NCBI GenBank assembly: GCA_003133285.1
Contig: PKWR01000043.1
Location: 1-7,489, forward strand
Direction of reading: 5' to 3'
Length of the DNA stretch: 7,489 nt
Source of the DNA: Coriobacteriia bacterium
GTDB taxonomy: Bacteria; Actinomycetota; Coriobacteriia; Anaerosomatales; PALSA-660
Shown: one piece after another, positions 5,945 to 7,489 of the stretch
How positions within the stretch are numbered: position 1 is the stretch's first letter
Layout: each line of letters opens with the position of its first letter
Made by a program: the position numbers and the translations under genes
Notes under the pieces: generated by a model
Told to the model about the DNA's origin: nothing
What the model saw: only the letters and a program-made list of their open reading frames with translations
Database searches by the model: none

Positions 5945-7131
5945 AGCGGCCTGTCGAGCAGCAGGTCCATGACCCTGCGGCCGGGGTCGACCAGCAGGCC
6001 GGTGGAAGCCGCCTGCGTCTCGTCGAAGACCGCCGCGCCGTTGTGCGCGACGCCGCTCCCCCAGATCACGAACGGGACCGGGTCGGCGGTGTGCGTCTTG
6101 AGGGCCACGGGCGTGGGGTGGTCGGGCATGCACAGCACCCGCAGGTCGCCGCCGAGGGCCAGGACACGCCCGACGACCTCCCGGTCGATGGCCTCGATAC
6201 CGGCGACCTTGCCGACAGCATCGCCCGCGTGCCCCTCCTCGTCCGGCGTCTCGACGTGGATCACGACGAGTCCGTGCTCGTCCAGTGCGGCGAGCGCGCC
6301 CTCAGCCTGCGCGGCGTAGTCGTTGTCCGACCCGTCCGTGACGCCGGCGATCTCGAGCCGGTCGATGCCGGTCAGCGTCGCCAGCCCCCCGAGAAGGTCC
6401 ACGCCCGAGGTGAGCGCCGCCCGCACGCCCCGGAGACTCTCGAACGGCACCAGCGAACGCGGAGCGACACCCGGCCAGAACGGCCAGACGTCGGTGGCCG
6501 CCGTCAGGCCCGCCTCGCGGCGTCGGAGATTGGCGGGATGCGTCTCGAGGAACACGCGCGCGCGGTCCATCAGGTCGGTCAGTAATGAGGCGCCCTCGCC
6601 TGAGGGCAGACGCCCCTCCACGGACTGCCCGGAGATGTCGTGCGGGGCCGTGTAGGCCAGCCCGAGCAGCTCGGGGTGGCCCTTCACGACGAGGATGTGC
6701 CGGTAGCTGACGCCGGGATGGAAGTGGAAGGTGGATCCGCCGAAGGCCTTCTCGAGGTCGGAGACGACCTCCCGCGAGTCCTCGCTGGGGATCCTGCCGG
6801 ACGAGTAACTGTCCATGGCGCCGTCGGCGATGCTCACCAGGTTCAGGCGCAGCGCGACCTCGTCGTTGGCGAGCCGGATGCCCATGCTGGCGGCCTCGAT
6901 CGCACCGCGGCCCACGTAGTCGGCCACCGGGTCGTACCCGAGGATCGACGTGCACGCCGCCGCCGACGACGCCTCGGTGCCGGGCGGGACAGTGCGGGCC
7001 AGGCCGACGGTGCCGGCCTGCGCCATCGCGTCGAGATTGGGGGTGCGTGCCGCGGCCAGACTCGTCAGGCCACCGAATTGCTCCAGCGGCCAGCCCGCAG
7101 CGCCGTCTAAGATCACGATGACGTGCCTCAT
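5941..7131 (-). CDS. apgM: ApgM-family enzyme: cofactor-independent phosphoglycerate mutase or homoserine kinase
   Basis: Alkaline-phosphatase-superfamily enzyme of 396 residues, close to the roughly 400 usual for archaeal-type cofactor-independent phosphoglycerate mutase (COG3635). Visible metal and catalytic motifs: ILDG with Asp9; AARTPNLD at 27-34; nucleophile loop PGTEASSAAACTSILGYDP at 50-68, where Ser56 aligns with the family serine; GRGAIEAASMGI at 74-85; HVETPDEEGH with Asp297 and His301; PDHPTP with Asp337-His338; KTHTADPVPF with His347. In the loop the usual GSD reads S-S-A, so the Asp after the nucleophile is lost. The start ATG 7131 is preceded by GGGGAGGG at 7143-7136; an in-frame ATG at 7176 adds 15 implausible basic residues. 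The gene diverges from threonine synthase; relatives next to thrC are proposed to be homoserine kinases, which I consider at least as likely here. Its stop shares CTAG with the convergent flavoprotein gene. Confidence 0.88.
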   Translation of the reverse strand: MRHVIVILDGAAGWPLEQFGGLTSLAAARTPNLDAMAQAGTVGLARTVPPGTEASSAAACTSILGYDPVADYVGRGAIEAASMGIRLANDEVALRLNLVSIADGAMDSYSSGRIPSEDSREVVSDLEKAFGGSTFHFHPGVSYRHILVVKGHPELLGLAYTAPHDISGQSVEGRLPSGEGASLLTDLMDRARVFLETHPANLRRREAGLTAATDVWPFWPGVAPRSLVPFESLRGVRAALTSGVDLLGGLATLTGIDRLEIAGVTDGSDNDYAAQAEGALAALDEHGLVVIHVETPDEEGHAGDAVGKVAGIEAIDREVVGRVLALGGDLRVLCMPDHPTPVALKTHTADPVPFVIWGSGVAHNGAAVFDETQAASTGLLVDPGRRVMDLLLDRPL

Positions 7132-7162
7132 GTCGCCCTCCCCGCTCCGACGCCGTGCCCGA

Positions 7163-7168
7163 ACGGTA
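7163..7168 (-). promoter_or_regulatory. Possible -10 element of apgM
   Basis: TACCGT on the minus strand fits TANNNT and would give a leader of about 26 nt containing the strong GGGGAGGG ribosome site at 7143-7136. It lies in the palindrome CGGTACCG (7164-7171). No -35 element is visible, so the call is weak. Confidence 0.3.
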
Positions 7169-7226
7169 CCGCACACCCTGCCCGCTCGTCACCCACCGCC
7201 GGCCGCGGCGTGCGGACGGCCTCTGC

Positions 7227-7232
7227 TACCAT
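7227..7232 (+). promoter_or_regulatory. Candidate extended -10 element of thrC (leaderless)
   Basis: TACCAT preceded by TGC forms a TGN-TANNNT extended -10, and exactly 6 nt separate it from the ATG at 7239. Transcription would begin at the A of the start codon. There is no Shine-Dalgarno before the ATG, consistent with a leaderless message. No -35 is seen, as is usual with extended -10 promoters. Confidence 0.5.
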
Positions 7233-7238
7233 TCGCGC

Positions 7239-7489
7239 ATGGAGCCCATCCACTACCGCGACACGCGCGGCCTCGATCCCATGCCGCGGACCTTCACGGA
7301 CACCGTGTTGCAGGGCATCGCGCCCGGAGGCGGCCTCTACGTCCCCGAGCGGCTCCCGCACCTCGACCTCGCCGAGATCCTCGCCCTCTCGAAGCTCCCG
7401 TACGCCGCGCGCGCGACGGCGCTCTACCGGGCCTTCGGCGTCGACGTGCACCCCGAGCAGGTCGAACACCTCATGGAGCAGGCCTACGG
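7239..7489 (+). CDS. thrC: Threonine synthase, N-terminal part (cut by window edge)
   Basis: PLP-dependent enzyme converting O-phosphohomoserine to threonine in the cytoplasm. Only the first 83 codons are present. They contain the conserved N-terminal signature of the ThrC family: YRDTRGL at residues 6-12, FTDTVLQGIAPGGGLYVPERLP from about 19 to 40, followed by a helical stretch; bacterial ThrC usually reads STRG and GLAPDGGLYVP here. The PLP lysine and the rest of the catalytic domain lie beyond the window. ATG 7239 has no ribosome-binding site but sits 6 nt after a -10 element, so the message is probably leaderless. It diverges from the ApgM-family gene across 107 bp. Confidence 0.92.
   Translation, partial: MEPIHYRDTRGLDPMPRTFTDTVLQGIAPGGGLYVPERLPHLDLAEILALSKLPYAARATALYRAFGVDVHPEQVEHLMEQAY

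Overview
The window is GC-rich, with GTG as well as ATG starts and several TANNNT -10 elements placed about 7 bp before a start codon (leaderless style). Together with the gene complement (a compact Thermotoga-style cobalamin methionine synthase, an ApgM-type phosphatase-fold enzyme, a PadR regulator and an iron-sulfur-flavoprotein-like gene), this suggests an actinobacterial chromosome, possibly an anaerobic lineage such as Coriobacteriia. The lineage is an inference; no marker gene fixes it.

Layout. 1-2370 (minus): cobalamin-dependent methionine synthase, cut at its C-terminus by the window edge. 2371-2481: short metH leader with a perfect TATAAT -10 box and a 12-bp palindrome. 2482-2922 (minus): Nudix hydrolase, diverging from 3015-4013 (plus), a ten-helix EamA/DMT transporter. 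4014-4685: a 672-bp gene-free stretch holding a G-quadruplex-type motif, a strong plus-strand intrinsic terminator not next to any gene, an inverted repeat, and an AT-rich promoter with an overlapping palindromic operator. 4686-5270 and 5267-5944 (plus): a two-gene operon of a PadR-family repressor and a flavodoxin-fold protein with a CX2CX2CX5C cysteine cluster. 5941-7131 (minus): ApgM-family enzyme, convergent with the flavoprotein gene, the two stop codons sharing one CTAG. 7239-7489 (plus): N-terminus of threonine synthase, divergent from apgM.

How the genes may work together. metH and thrC are both enzymes of homoserine-derived amino acid synthesis (methionine and threonine). The apgM-like gene sits head to head with thrC and carries a substitution in its nucleophile loop, so it may be the homoserine kinase supplying O-phosphohomoserine to ThrC rather than a glycolytic mutase. 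The PadR/flavoprotein pair looks like a self-regulated redox or small-molecule response unit. The EamA exporter and Nudix enzyme are generic accessory functions. I see no CRISPR array, insertion sequence, phage gene or tRNA. No wholly new multi-gene system is evident; the best leads are the ApgM/ThrC pairing, the PadR operon and the structured 672-bp intergenic region.
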